Source: Prorocentrum cordatum
Taxonomy: Eukaryota > Sar > Dinophyceae > Prorocentrales > Prorocentraceae
Length of the DNA stretch: 25,000 nt
Assembly (NCBI GenBank): GCA_963575745.1
Contig: CAUYUJ010016363.1
Coordinates: 232,141-257,140, forward strand
Direction: 5' to 3'
The notes under the pieces were generated by a model. The model did not search any database. It was not told the DNA's origin and saw only the letters and a list, made by a program, of their open reading frames with translations. Positions 1 through 8,707 of this stretch are shown here, one piece after another. The position numbers were made by a program, and so were the translations under genes. Position 1 is the stretch's first letter; each line of letters starts with the position of its first letter.

Positions 1-150
1 TTGGATCCATCGGTGTTCTTATATTTTAGTCCAAGAGGAAAAACCTTCGGCCTGGGGATGTATTCATCACCCTCCCGCCCCCGGAATTCAATGATGATTT
101 TAGCATGGGTAGTGGTTGTGGGGTTCGAATATTTCTGTCCACCCACGCCC
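1..150. other. Unassigned edge sequence
   Basis: Mixed-composition sequence at the window edge. I see no open frame, repeat or structural signal that can be supported here. Confidence 0.4.
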
Positions 151-156
151 TCATGC

Positions 157-181
157 TGAGCCAAGGACCACCTTTGGCTCA
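157..181. other. Short hairpin
   Basis: TGAGCCAA at 157-164 pairs perfectly with TTGGCTCA at 174-181 across a 9-base loop. It lies at the end of the candidate minus-strand exon 172-333. An 8-bp stem could be chance and no function is claimed. Confidence 0.4.
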
Positions 182-333
182 GGACGGCTCTGGTCTCCGG
201 GCCGCTCCGGGGTCGGGGGCTCGGTCGGCGCCGAGTTGAGCCGCTGCTGCGTCCCGCTCGCTCTGAGCCGATGATCCGGCGTGGAAGGCGCACTTGAGAG
301 GCTGTAGGTGTCAGTGCTTGCACCCCAGGCCAA
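172..333 (-). CDS. Candidate minus-strand exon, Ser/Pro/Thr-rich
   Basis: On the minus strand the frame from 333 down is open, with an unbiased, hydrophilic translation containing STDTYSLSSAPSTPDHRLR and TEPPTPERPGDQ. This resembles a disordered, possibly phosphorylated linker rather than a low-complexity shadow. The AAG at 174-172 is followed by GTGGTC, a plausible splice donor. An upstream acceptor is not clear: all nearby AGs would enter in phase 2. The plus-strand frames here are interrupted. The family is not recognised. It could also be a chance frame in GC-rich DNA, and its strand is opposite to the next candidate at 401-883. Confidence 0.3.
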
Positions 334-400
334 AGGTCGTTCGTTGACGGCACTCGCCCACTGGGCAGTCGTCGGCGGAGTCGCGCGTGGTCTGATCTAG

Positions 401-883
401 TCGTGGCCGAGGCTCGCCGTGGCCAGTACGGTAGGTTCATGCGGCGATGGCGCGCCAGCTAAGCTGGCGTTTTTTCCGCAGGAGAAGACTGAGGTGGGGG
501 AGGAGAAGGAGGCGGGGGCGGAGGACGAGGACGACGACAGTGACGAGACGCGGCCCCCGCCGCCAGCGGGACCCTGCCCGCGGCTCCTGCAGCAGAGCGA
601 CCTGGCCCAGAAGCCCGAGACGGCACTGGCGGCGGACGTCAAGGGCGCATTGTGCTCCGTGCAGATGGCGAGGGGGGGGTCAGTGGCAATATCGATCCGA
701 TCAATCCAATTCGATGCCGACCCCGACCTGTCCAATCTGGTCCGAGGCCGATCTCTCGGGGGCGGCCAACAGGAGGGTGCTGATTGTGGGGGGGGACATC
801 ATGGCGGGGGCCATGATATCTCCCCAGATTTCATGGTGCCTCTGCTCATTTCATCACGTCCCCAGCCCCCCCCCCTGGGATAA
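401..883 (+). CDS. Candidate coding frame, acidic then Gly/His-rich
   Basis: A frame open for about 160 codons runs from after a TAG at 398 to a TAA at 881. Codons 482-658 have almost only G or C in third position and encode an acidic run (AGAEDEDDDSDETRPPPP) followed by LLQQSDLAQKPETALAADVK. The other two plus frames read as arginine-rich shadows. A pyrimidine-rich stretch ending in CAG at 479-481 precedes codon 482, and a GT at 659 follows, so 482-658 could be a phase 0-0 exon of 59 codons. A GC donor at 668 is an alternative. The 3' part includes hairpin repeat A, where HGGGHDISPDF is read in the same frame. No family is recognised. Confidence 0.4.
   Translation, partial: SWPRLAVASTVGSCGDGAPAKLAFFPQEKTEVGEEKEAGAEDEDDDSDETRPPPPAGPCPRLLQQSDLAQKPETALAADVKGALCSVQMARGGSVAISIRSIQFDADPDLSNLVRGRSLGGGQQEGADCGGGHHGGGHDISPDFMVPLLISSRPQPPPLG
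788..880 (+). repeat. Dispersed hairpin repeat, copy A
   Basis: About 93 bp that recur at 9093-9187 with many matches. The core is a hairpin: 795-805 pairs with 810-820 (one mismatch) around a GGGG loop, flanked by a G run and by TCCCC. Both copies read HGGGHDISPDF in one frame, followed by a proline run and a nearby stop. The repeat may be a mobile fragment or a duplicated exon end. Confidence 0.6.
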
Positions 884-1000
884 TCAACTCTCAGCCGGGA
901 GCCCTTGAGAGAGGATGCTTTCCCTGCTGGGGCCCCTCGCTATCAGAAAGAGCGAGTTCCGTGGTCGCCTGGAGGGGAGGGAGGGGGGAGGGAGCTCTGA

Positions 1001-1483
1001 AACCAAGCCTTCCCCCCCCTCTGGGAGCGAGGGGGGGATCTATTTGAGTGTCTGGAGCATGGGGTTACCGCTGCCTCTCCCTCGGTTCCGCCGCTGTGGG
1101 CCCTCCGGGAGGCCCGCATCGCCACGGCCAGCGTCGCCTCGAGGGAATCTTCTCGATCGTCTGTCTTTGAGACCTCAGATGCATTAGCAGTCGAGCCTCA
1201 CATGCTACCGCGCGTTGGCGCGATACAGTGGGGGCCCATGCCAAGAAACACCCTGCTTGCCTCCAGAGTGCCCTTGGTTTCTTGGGTTTCGATTGTTTTG
1301 CTATGGAAGGCACGACGTTCCCACGCAAAGAATCAATGGACGCCCTGGGGTCTCAGGGTTGGGTTTCTTGTGGAAGGTTTCTTGCGGACTGGCACCTCCA
1401 CTGTATTCTCCTCACGTCGCACGACGCCGTGCGGGTTAGGGCCTCAAATGGCCGTGCTGCGTCCAGGGCGCGGGTTCCGATGA
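1001..1483 (+). CDS. Candidate coding fragment with kinase-like GGDLFE motif
   Basis: An open frame follows a TGA at 998. From 1031 it reads GGDLFECLEHG, then a Pro/Ser stretch, then LWALREARIATASVASRE. GG(D/E)LF followed by an EAR-type helix is what subdomains V-VI of CAMK-type Ser/Thr kinases look like. However, only this fragment is present: no ATP-binding loop, HRD or DFG is visible nearby. The downstream part (from about 1200) looks less protein-like and overlaps a different open frame at 1228-2055, so the true exon may end near 1200. A kinase pseudo-exon or a chance match are both possible. Confidence 0.22.
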   Translation, partial: NQAFPPLWERGGDLFECLEHGVTAASPSVPPLWALREARIATASVASRESSRSSVFETSDALAVEPHMLPRVGAIQWGPMPRNTLLASRVPLVSWVSIVLLWKARRSHAKNQWTPWGLRVGFLVEGFLRTGTSTVFSSRRTTPCGLGPQMAVLRPGRGFR

Positions 1484-1579
1484 AGGCGCGAGATCGCGCT
1501 ATCGCCAGGCGCAAGCGTGCCGTCCGAGAGTTGCTGCAGCGGAGAACCTCCGCCCCGTTTGCGGAGCCTGCTATTATTT

Positions 1580-1610
<31 letters not shown>

Positions 1611-2055
1611 CCATCACCATCACCATCACCATCACCATCACCATCACCACCACCATCACCATCACCATCACCATCACCACCACCATCATCGTCAGCGTCA
1701 TCATCCTCATCATCAGTCGCATAAACCTCGTCGTCATCCTTACCATCATCATAATCATCATGACAATCATCATAATCAGCATCAACACCATCGCCATCAC
1801 CATCGCCATCGTCAGCATCAGTCGCATCAACAGATCCGTCATCTTCATCAACACCATCATAACCATCATCAACATCATCAGCAGCAGCATCCCCTTCTTG
1901 TCCTCCTCCTCCTCGTCCGCCTCCTCCACTTCGTCATCCCCGTAGCCCGACGTCGTGTTGATTCGCCACGTGGGGCCCCGTACTTCTGGACTTCTCCTTC
2001 CTTGGGACGAGCTTTTCGTCCCGAGCCTTTGTTTGATGACCCCGGGGCCACGTAA
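1228..2055 (+). CDS. Open frame running into a poly-His CAT array
   Basis: The ATG-initiated frame has about 116 non-repetitive codons (to 1575) containing the basic amphipathic stretch KARDRAIARRKRAVRELLQRR. It then enters the CAT array, read as poly-His, and ends after a Leu/Arg-rich tail at 2055. The first part has plausible protein composition, but its first half overlaps the frame at 1001-1483 and both cannot be real throughout. The His tract is simply a CAT repeat read in one frame. The function is unknown and no family is recognised. Confidence 0.18.
1580..1894. repeat. CAT/CAC triplet array
   Basis: Pure CAT units open the array, followed by alternating CATCAC hexamers and then degenerate CAT/CAG/CGT units. 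Different frames read it as poly-His, poly-Ile or poly-Met/Val. The shift from a pure to a degenerate array suggests continued expansion at the 5' side. Confidence 0.95.
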
Positions 2056-2498
2056 CGACACCCTTGAGGCCGCCAATTTCCCAGACACTTCGGCGTGATT
2101 TTTGTCAAACGACGTGAGGGGGGTTTGGGTCCCCTTCTCCCTCTCCCGCTCTTCCCCCCCCCCTGCACGACGCGAGGAGGCATGGGTACCTCCCCTTTCC
2201 CCCCCCCCTGCTGTCCTCTCCTCCTCACTCTCCCGCCGCGCGATGCGACGTGGTACTCCAGATCTCGTAATAAAAGGGAGGGGATCTGGACCCTCCAAGA
2301 CAAGCCATTTCAGACCTCCCCCGTGGGAGAACCCTCCCAAACATCGTCCCCAGACCCCCCCAGGCCCTCCAAGGTAGCCCGGAAGAGACCCCCCCCGAAA
2401 TGAGACCCCCCTCCCTTTATTTTACGAAATCTGGAGCATGCTTTCCCTCCCGCTGCCCTCCCCCCTCCCCCCCCCTCCCCCTCCCGAGGCTTCCCCAC
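1895..2498. other. C-rich spacer, no gene seen
   Basis: C- and CCT-rich sequence with several C runs of 8-10 bases. Frames are open on both strands but low in complexity. Nothing can be assigned. Confidence 0.5.
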
Positions 2499-2585
2499 GG
2501 CCCCCGCCCCGCCGGGCTGTCGGGAGGCCCCCGACGCTGGCCCGGGCGGCAACTCCGACATCCGCACCAAGGTCCCCTCCGCTCG
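2499..2585 (-). CDS. Candidate minus-strand exon
   Basis: On the minus strand the 470-bp GGA array downstream becomes an unusually long polypyrimidine tract. It ends in GCCCCAG at 2586-2592, directly before a 29-codon frame (AEGTLVRMSELPPGPASGA) that ends before GTGGGG. The piece is phase 0 at both ends. On the plus strand the same DNA has an AAG-GT at 2571 and two open frames, so strand is uncertain. No family is recognised. Confidence 0.25.
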
Positions 2586-2599
2586 CTGGGGCGGGCGGC

Positions 2600-3075
2600 A
2601 GAGAGGAGGAGGAGGAGGAGAACGAGGGGGAGGAGCAGGGGGAGGAGGGGGAGGAGGAGGAGGAGGAGGAGGAGGAGGAGGAGGAGGAGGAGGAGGAGGA
2701 GAGGAGGAGGAGAGGAGAGGTAGGGGAGGAGGAGGAGGGGGGGGAGGAGGTGAGGGGGTAGGAGGTGCGGAAACGACGGGGAGTGGAGGAGGAGGTGGAG
2801 GAGAACGAGGGGGAGGAGGAGGAGGGGGGGGAGGAGGAGGAGGTGGTGGATATTAGAGGAGGAGGAGGAGGAGGAGGAGGAGGAGGAGGAGGAGGAGGAG
2901 GAGAGGAGGAGGAGGAGGAGGAGGAGGAGGAGGAGGAGGAGGAGGAGGAGGAGGAGGAGGAGGGGGAGGGGGAGGCGGAGACGAGAGGAGAAGGAGGAGG
3001 GGGAGCGGAGACGAGAGGAGGGGGAGCGGAGAAAAAAGAGGAGGAGGAGGAGGCGGAGGCGGAGGATGGGGAGAA
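2600..3075. repeat. GGA (purine) triplet array
   Basis: About 475 bp of nearly uninterrupted GGA/GAG, with pure blocks near 2655-2700 and 2856-2961 separated by G-rich variants. It reads as poly-Glu, poly-Gly or poly-Arg on plus and poly-Ser or poly-Leu on minus. Such an all-purine strand can form triplex DNA. Confidence 0.95.
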
Positions 3076-3290
3076 AAAGAGGAGCTTGTTTCATCAGCGA
3101 TGCTCCTGCCAACTCACGCCGACAGAGAAAAAGGCTCGGCCTGGACCTGGGGAAACTTGGGGTGCCTTCCCTTGAGGAGGCCGGACCAGGTCGAGATCGC
3201 GAAATTGCTGGCAGGCCTGTTCATACACTTCTTACGAAGGGAGGAGGAGGAGGAGGCGGAGGCGGAGGATGGGGAGAAAAAGGAGAACCA
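3042..3290 (+). repeat. Direct repeat of a 36-bp unit about 200 bp apart
   Basis: The end of the GGA array (about 3046-3081) recurs at about 3247-3282, including the GGCGGAGGCGGAGG core and GATGGGGAGAAAAA. Between them lies non-repetitive sequence. In one frame (stop at 3292-3294) it reads DQVEIAKLLAGLFIHFLRR and then an acidic tail. That frame looks protein-like but is too short to assign. Confidence 0.7.
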
Positions 3291-3294
3291 GTGA

Positions 3295-3639
3295 AAACCC
3301 AAGGCTCATGGCCGGTGCTGGAAAAAAAACCTCCCTCTGGAAAAAAAAAACAACCTCCCTCCAGGCTCCCTCGTCATAGGCCCCTGCAAAGGCTCATTGC
3401 CACTCTTTGCAGTACTCCGTTTGGAGACAACCGTTTGAAGATCCTGGAGCATGCCAGGACACCATTTTTGGGATTCCAACGTCACGAATCAACCTGAGTG
3501 TTGCGCGTTGGCGAGCGAATCTCGCCAGAACACCCTTCCTACGACTTCAACACCGTGAGTCAACGTAACCGCTGCGCCCTGACAATCCCGAATCGTTCCA
3601 AAACAGATTTCTGGTACGCTAACCATGGGAACCCGTGAA
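3295..3639. other. Unique spacer
   Basis: It contains a small duplication (GG, an A run, then CCTCCCTC, at 3319-3362). The rest is mixed-composition sequence with short frames on both strands. No gene can be supported. Confidence 0.45.
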
Positions 3640-4050
3640 ACTCTTTACACCTGTTTAACACGAGTGCGCGCGGCGCTAAGGCGAGAGCCACATGTTGCAA
3701 ACGGCCCGCGCTCAAGCCGCAAAACGCTTGAAACTTGTAAGACGATATGTGCGCTGCACTAGTGCGAGCCACATTTTGAAAACGGCCCTCTCTGAATCCG
3801 AGAAGCTCTCACATCGTTTGAAACGAATGTTTGCGGCGATCAAGCGATAGCCGCATTTTGAAAACGACCCGCCCTCAATCCGTGAAACTTCTGCAAGTTT
3901 GAAAGACGAGCGTGTGCGGCGCTACGGCGAAAGCCACATTTTGAAAACGGCCCGCCATCAACCCGTGATGTGCGCGGCGTTAAGGCGACAGCTACATGTT
4001 GGAAGCCGCCCGCCCTCCATATGTGAAGTTGTCGTCAACTCTCAATGTGC
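3640..4050 (+). repeat. Satellite of ~82-bp units
   Basis: Five diverged tandem units start near 3664, 3749, 3829, 3912 and 3970 (the fourth is shortened to about 58 bp). Each has GCGGCGCTAAGGCGA-like sequence, then AGCCACATTTTGAAAACGG, CCCGCCCTCAA and CCGTGAAACT. A partial unit end lies at about 3640. Unit lengths are not multiples of three and the frames are broken, so it is non-coding. Confidence 0.85.
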
Positions 4051-4149
4051 ATGACCATAAATGGTCACGAAGTCTCAAGCGAAACGCCCGGCCTGTCCTT
4101 CCGATTGTTTTCGGGATGCGACAGGGATAAGTTTTTTTTTATAAGGAAA

Positions 4150-4345
4150 GGAGTGTAGGAGGACGAGGCAGAGGAGGAAGATGAAGAGGAGGATGAGCGG
4201 GAATGGAGGAAGATGAGGAGGCGGAAGAGGAGGAGTAGAAGGAGGAGGAGGAGGAGGGACATCGGGAATGAGGGGATGGAGAAAGGAGTAGAGAAGAAGG
4301 AAGAGGTCGATGATAGCGAGGAGGGTAAAAGACCTCGCATCCAGC
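4150..4345. repeat. Degenerate AGG purine tract
   Basis: About 195 bp of GA/GGA-rich purine sequence, more degenerate than the 2600-3075 array. It reads as Arg/Glu on plus and Ser/Leu on minus. No gene signal. Confidence 0.85.
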
Positions 4346-4494
4346 GCTTGCCCTCAGTCAGAAGGAGGAGGAGTGCGGGCCTTTCCCAGCTGAGATCCGT
4401 ACCGCACGGTCCATGACGTGGGAAACTCGCTGCAGTTGCTCCTCTTCACCCTCCCATCCACCTCTCCCCCCCTATCCCCCTCCTTTTTTGCTAC

Positions 4495-4645
4495 GGGTTC
4501 GCTTCGCCTGGTGATCGCTTCGCCGCTGGGGCTTGCTTCGCCGAGTGTTCGCGTCGCTGGGGTTCGCGTCGCCGGGGGTTCGGTTCGCTCGGGGTTCGCT
4601 TCGCCGGTGTTCGCTTCGCTCGGGTTCGCCTCGCTGGAGTGCAAC
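4495..4645 (+). repeat. Minisatellite of ~16-18 bp units
   Basis: About eight units of consensus GGGTTCGCTTCGCYG. On the minus strand they read as repeating ANRSEPxRSE-type peptides, as expected from a tandem repeat. A few inverted remnants (GCGAAGCGAAC) lie near 5078. Confidence 0.85.
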
Positions 4646-4975
4646 TGGCGAGGCTCGGGCAGATGGGCGGGCCGGCGGGCGGATCCTGACGGGCGCGCGG
4701 GGCACTACAGCGAGTGGAGCCCAAGGCACGCGAGCTGATGGGCACGGACGCGCGGGCGCGTGGACTCTCACGGGCGGACGGGCAGACACTCACGGCAGGG
4801 CAGGCCGTCACCGGCGGACCATCACGCAAGCAGGCGGCCGGACCTTGACGGACGCGTTGGCGCGCGGACCTCAATGGGCGGGCGGGTGGGCGGACACCAA
4901 AGGGCGGGCGGGCGGGCGGTCTTGACCGGGTGGATGGGGGACCAAGCAGGTGGACGGGCAGGCCGATCCTAGCCG
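4646..4975 (+). repeat. Degenerate GGGCGGACxxTCACGG repeats
   Basis: Very GC-rich, loosely tandem units built from GGGCGGGCGG and GACTCTCACGG-like pieces. Frames are open on both strands because of composition. No gene is called. Confidence 0.65.
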
Positions 4976-5939
4976 TCGGTGGGTCGGGCAGTGCCGATGC
5001 TACCAAGCGAAACTAATCACCGTGCGTTTCGCGAAGTGAACCGGCAAGGCGCACCGTGCGAGGCCAACCAGGCGAAGCGAACATACGCCCTTCTTTTTCC
5101 TCTTTGCTTCCGCTCGTCCGCCTCCTGCTCCTGCTACGTGCCTAAGCATCCTGTTCCTCCCCCGGATGATCCTCAGTTTCATCCTCCAGCTGCTCCTTCT
5201 CCATCTCTTCGTCCTCATGTTGGTATGTGTGCTCCTCCTCGTACTCCTTCTCGTCCTTTTCCTCTTTCTCCTCCTCTCCCTCTTCTTCCTCCTCCTCGTC
5301 TCCGTTTCCACCCGTCCACAGATACACACTATACACACTATGAGTCGTACTCTCATTTCTCTCTTTCCTGAAGACTTTCTGAGAGTGGCCCGCCCCCCCC
5401 ACTCGTATTGTGCATACACCGGATTGGTTTGGGTTGTTATTTCTGATGTGGTTTTCCATCCGAGCGTGGTCTGTCCTTCAACTACGGCGCTCTCTCTGCA
5501 GCCGGAGCCTTTTTTCTGATCGGCGTTGTGTTTCCCCATCGTTCAACATGGCGCTGTCGCCCCAGCATTGACCACGTGTCAAAATCCGAGTCCTTCCTCA
5601 TCGATTTCTCCCCGCTCCTTTTCCCTCCTCCGCTTTTTTCTGGACCACTTCCTCCTCCCACTCCTGCTTCTGTTGCTGCTCCTCCTCGTCCTCCTCCTCC
5701 ACCCTATCCTCCTCCTCCTTCCTCATCCTCCTCTTCCTCCTGCTCATCGTCCAGCTCATCCGCCACCTCCCGCTTCAATATGCACAGGTCCCCTTTCTGA
5801 TTGCGCATAACACGTCCGCTGTGTCACCCGTCGGCGAATCGAGACAAAACGGCGCCATGGGACGGCGCTATGGGAAGGGATGGTTAGGAGGGGTATGGTG
5901 TCAGATGTGGTTCGAGTCGCTAGAGCGCACCTAGTTTGC
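4976..5939. other. Unique sequence interleaved with pyrimidine tracts
   Basis: Pyrimidine-rich blocks at about 5150-5310 and 5580-5760 alternate with ordinary sequence (5320-5570 and 5790-5939). A short ACACTATACACACTATGAG stretch lies near 5325. The long frames are Ser/Leu/Pro-rich shadows of the CCT/TCC bias. No gene is supported. Confidence 0.5.
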
Positions 5940-6345
5940 CTCCTCCCCCTCGTCCTCCTTTTCTTCCTCCCCCTTTCGCTCGTCATTTCCTCCCCCCTCA
6001 TCCTCCCCCTTCTCCTCATTCTCCTCTCCTTGTCGTCCTCCCCCCTCTCATTATCCTTCCCATCCTCATTCTCATCTTCTTCATCCTCTCCACCCCGTTC
6101 TCCCCCTTCTCATCTTTCTAATCCCCCTCTCCCTCCTCTGCATCCCCTCTCTTCCTCCTCCTCCTCCGCCTTCTCATCCTCCTCCTCCTCTTCCTCCTTC
6201 ACCTCCTCCTCTCCCTCTCTCCCCTCCTCCTCCTCCTCCTCCTCCTCCTCCTCCTCCTCCTCCTCCTCCTCCTCCTCCTCCTCCTCCTCCTCCCCGTCCT
6301 CCTCTTCCTCCTCCTCCTCCTCCTCCTCCTCCTCTTCCATATCCT
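5940..6345. repeat. CCT triplet array
   Basis: A pyrimidine tract with a pure CCT block of about 70 bp (6223-6294) and a second at about 6306-6337. It reads as poly-Ser or poly-Leu on plus and poly-Glu or poly-Arg on minus. No coding role is inferred. Confidence 0.95.
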
Positions 6346-6458
6346 CACCCCTTCTCCAGTTTCACCTCCCCTCCCGCTTCGTCCACCTCCTCCGCGCCCT
6401 CCCCGCCCCATGACGGGGACGGCAGGGGACGACAACGAAGGGGACGGCGAAGCGAATG

Positions 6459-6481
6459 ACTACGACGACGACGACGACGAC

Positions 6482-6526
<45 letters not shown>

Positions 6527-6529
6527 AGC
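6459..6529. repeat. GAC triplet array
   Basis: About 70 bp of GAC/ACG units with one GACAAC interruption. It faces the GTC array at 6591-7125 across a ~60-bp spacer, so the two are inverted repeats of each other. Confidence 0.95.
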
Positions 6530-6590
6530 AAGCACCACGACGGGCGCCTAGTGTCCCGTCCAGCCCGCCGCTCCGGCTCGAGGTCGAGGT

Positions 6591-7029
6591 GCTCGTCGTC
6601 GTGGTGGTGGTCGTCGTCGACGTCGGCGACTTCGTCGTGGTGCTCGTCGTCGTCGTGGTGCTTGTCGTCGTCGACGTCGTCGAGGTTCTCGTTGTCTTCG
6701 TCGTCGTCGTCGTCGTGGTGCTCGTCGTCGTCCTCGTCGTCGTCGTCGTGGTGCTCGTTGTCGTCATCGTCGTCGTGATGATCGTTGTCGTCGTCGTCGT
6801 CGTCGTCGTCGTGGGGCTTGTTGTCGTTGTCTTCGTCGTCGTCGTCGTGGTGCTCGTCTTTGTCGTCGCCGTCGTCATCTTCGTGGTCCTTGTCGTCGTC
6901 GTCGTGGTGCTTGTTGTCGTCGTCGTTGTTATCGTCCTCGTCGTCATCGTGGTGCTCGTCATCGTCGTCCTCGTCGTCGTCGTCATGGTGCTCGTCGTCG
7001 TCGTCGTGGTGCTCGTAGTCGTCGACGTT

Positions 7030-7066
<37 letters not shown>

Positions 7067-7125
7067 TCGTCATCGTGGTGCTCGTCGTCGTCGTCGTCTT
7101 CCTCGTCGTCGTCGCCGTCGTCGTC
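6591..7125. repeat. GTC/TCG triplet array with GTGGTGCT interruptions
   Basis: About 535 bp of TCG units punctuated at irregular spacing by GTGGTGCTCG. This gives a higher-order repeat of variable length. It reads as poly-Val or poly-Ser on plus and poly-Thr on minus. Confidence 0.95.
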
Positions 7126-7145
7126 CGCCCCCGCCCCCGCCCGAG

Positions 7146-7268
7146 GTCTTCCGCGTGGGGGCCCCGCTCCTGCGCAGCACCATCCCGCTCAGCATCAGCA
7201 TGGGTCGCAGCGGCGGCACCTCGGCGGCCACGAGGGCCGCCACGGCGGCGCGCTCGGGGGCCTCGGGC
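7146..7268 (+). CDS. Candidate exon, phase 0-0, 41 codons
   Basis: Directly after the GTC array and a C-rich stretch ending in GAG, a frame opens with VFRVGAPLLRSTIPLSISM and continues with an Ala/Thr/Ser-rich stretch. Codons strongly favour G or C in third position, while the other two plus frames read as Arg/Pro/His shadows. A GT at 7269 follows. Like the candidates at 482, 14282 and 20096 it starts with G after AG and is phase 0, so these could belong to one gene with introns of several kilobases. No family is recognised. Confidence 0.35.
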
Positions 7269-7388
7269 GTTGTGTGATTCGGCTACGGTCGGCTCGGGGA
7301 GTCTACCCTAATGAAATGCTCTTCGTGTTTGTTGGATGCTCTTGTGCATCCTGGGGGAGGGCACCATCGAATGATCTGATGGCTTGGG

Positions 7389-8162
7389 GTGTTCTTGTCG
7401 GCGGAGGGCATCATGTTCTTGAAGGATGTCCCTCCGTCCTGGGGCCGACCGTACCGGCCTTTTCCAACTGCTTCGGCCTCCTGGGAGGCCCTCGGCGCCA
7501 CCGCTGGATTCGCTTCACAAGTCTGGTCGGAACGCACCCCCGGAGAGATCCGTGGAGCAGCCGTATCCGTATTTTTGTTCGGTTCCCCAGCTTTCGCCGG
7601 AGCGACCTTTCGGTGCGGGCCCCACAGGGGTCCTAGCAGCACTGGCTGGCGCGCTTTGGACTGCTTGGGTTTGGCCTCCTCCTCCTCCTCCTCCTCGTCC
7701 TCCTCTTCCTCCTCCTCCTCCTCCCCCTCCTCCTCCTCCTCCTCCACCTCCTCCTCCGGCGGCACCCTGCAGCCACGCACCAAAGGTCGCTCTTGCCCGG
7801 GGTCACCTCGTGCGCGCAGCCGGGTGCTGGGGTTTAAGTCGGGCGGGTCCCTCTACAGGGGGAAAAGTTCAAAAATAGTAACAAAACAGTCTGGAGACGA
7901 TGTTTGACTGTTTGGGGCCATTTTGAGGGCATTTATTTATTCTTCTTTATTTGATTCCAACATCCGCCTGCAGGGGACCATGCCCGACCTAAGACTGGGG
8001 GTTCGAGAAATGGGGGCCCTCAAGGGGCCCTCTGGAGCCCAACGCGGGAACGAAACTTGCACGTCTCATTCGCCCCCCACAGGTGATCGTTTTTTATTCC
8101 TCGTTTTGCCGATCGGCGCGGGCCCTCGCACCCCCCCCCTCTGCCCCCCCTCCCTGGAGTAG
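7389..8162 (+). CDS. Candidate frame interrupted by TIR element 1
   Basis: The frame 7389-7837 reads VPPSWGRPYRPFPTASASWE, then FASQVWSERTPGEIRG and FLFGSPAFAGATFRCG, passes through a CCT array as poly-Ser, and ends TTT AA before the GT of element 1. If the element is removed as a 156-nt GT-AG intron (7838-7993), the frame continues (LGVREMGALKGPSGAQRG) to a TAG at 8160-8162. A minus-strand frame over 7283-7680 is also open and reads reasonably, so the strand is uncertain. No start codon or family is recognised. Confidence 0.22.
7677..7758. repeat. CCT triplet array
   Basis: About 80 bp of CCT with a few TCT/CCC interruptions, embedded in the candidate frame upstream of TIR element 1. Confidence 0.95.
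7834..7992 (+). mobile_element. TIR element (MITE/introner-like), copy 1
   Basis: 159 bp. The left TIR is TTAAGTCGGGCGGGTCC and the right end is the inverse (ATGCCCGACCTAA), extended by CTCTACAGG / CCTGCAGG. Flanks are GCTGGGGT on the left and GACTGGGG on the right, a decayed duplication offset by one base. The interior is AT-rich with no coding capacity. GT at 7838 and AG at 7992-7993 would define a 156-nt intron. Confidence 0.85.
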
Positions 8163-8535
8163 ATCTTGGCTTTTTGTTGTGCCTATTTCGACCGCGTGGA
8201 GTCTCCCGGCCCCAAACAGTCGCACCAAGCAGAGGTCCGGAGCCAGACCTCTCCCCTCCCCACCCCCCTTCCGCCCGATGTCGAAACGCCGAACATCGGG
8301 ACCTCGCAAAGGGGGGGGGGGGCCACAGGGGGGGGGTGAGTTCGGTCCGTCGGCGCACCGGGGAGCGCAGAAAAGCTATGCAAAGAGAGGTCTCCGGCCG
8401 CCGCCGGAACCCGAGAGGCGTCGACAATCGAGGAGCGCGTGGGGCATCGTTTTTCGGAATTTCGATGCGCCAGCGGATCGAACTCCCCTCAGGGCCCCCC
8501 CTTTGGTGAGCCCCGAGTTGTGCGATTTCGCGCGC
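8001..8535. other. Spacer between TIR elements 1 and 2
   Basis: GC-rich with several G or C runs (for example 8308-8336). Long frames exist on both strands, including 185 codons on minus (8020-8577), but neither stands out in codon bias or recognisable motif. The start (to 8162) may belong to the candidate frame described at 7389. Confidence 0.45.
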
Positions 8536-8543
8536 GACCAGGC

Positions 8544-8706
8544 TTAAGTCGGGCTTGACTTTCTGCAGGAGGAACATTCAAAGATCATATAAGATTGGTC
8601 GGGGGACGATGTTTCTACTACTCTTGGCAATTGCTATCATTTTTGGCATACTTGTGTTATCTTTCGTCGAAAATCTGCGCGTGGGAGGACAGCACGCCCG
8701 ACCTAA
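8544..8706 (+). mobile_element. TIR element (MITE/introner-like), copy 2
   Basis: 163 bp, starting TTAAGTCGGGCTTG and ending GCACGCCCGACCTAA. Flanking octamers are GACCAGGC and GACCAAAA (five leading matches). The left interior has the family motif CAGGAGGAACATTCAAA, the right TTTCGTCGAAAATC. GT at 8548 and AG at 8706-8707 are kept. Confidence 0.85.
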
Positions 8707-8707
8707 G

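Noticed and set aside
100-150. tRNA T-arm (GGTTCGAAT)
   Set aside because: No acceptor, D or anticodon stems can be formed around it.
1228-2055. Poly-histidine protein as a metal-binding gene
   Set aside because: The His run is the CAT array in one frame. Other frames are equally open as poly-Ile or poly-Met. Only the non-repetitive first part is listed, at low confidence.
3640-4050. CRISPR array
   Set aside because: Units are contiguous and diverged without unique spacers, the host looks eukaryotic, and no associated genes are present.
5940-6440. Ser-rich or Glu-rich protein genes in the CCT arrays
   Set aside because: Homopolymer frames on both strands come from the array itself, with no supporting flank.
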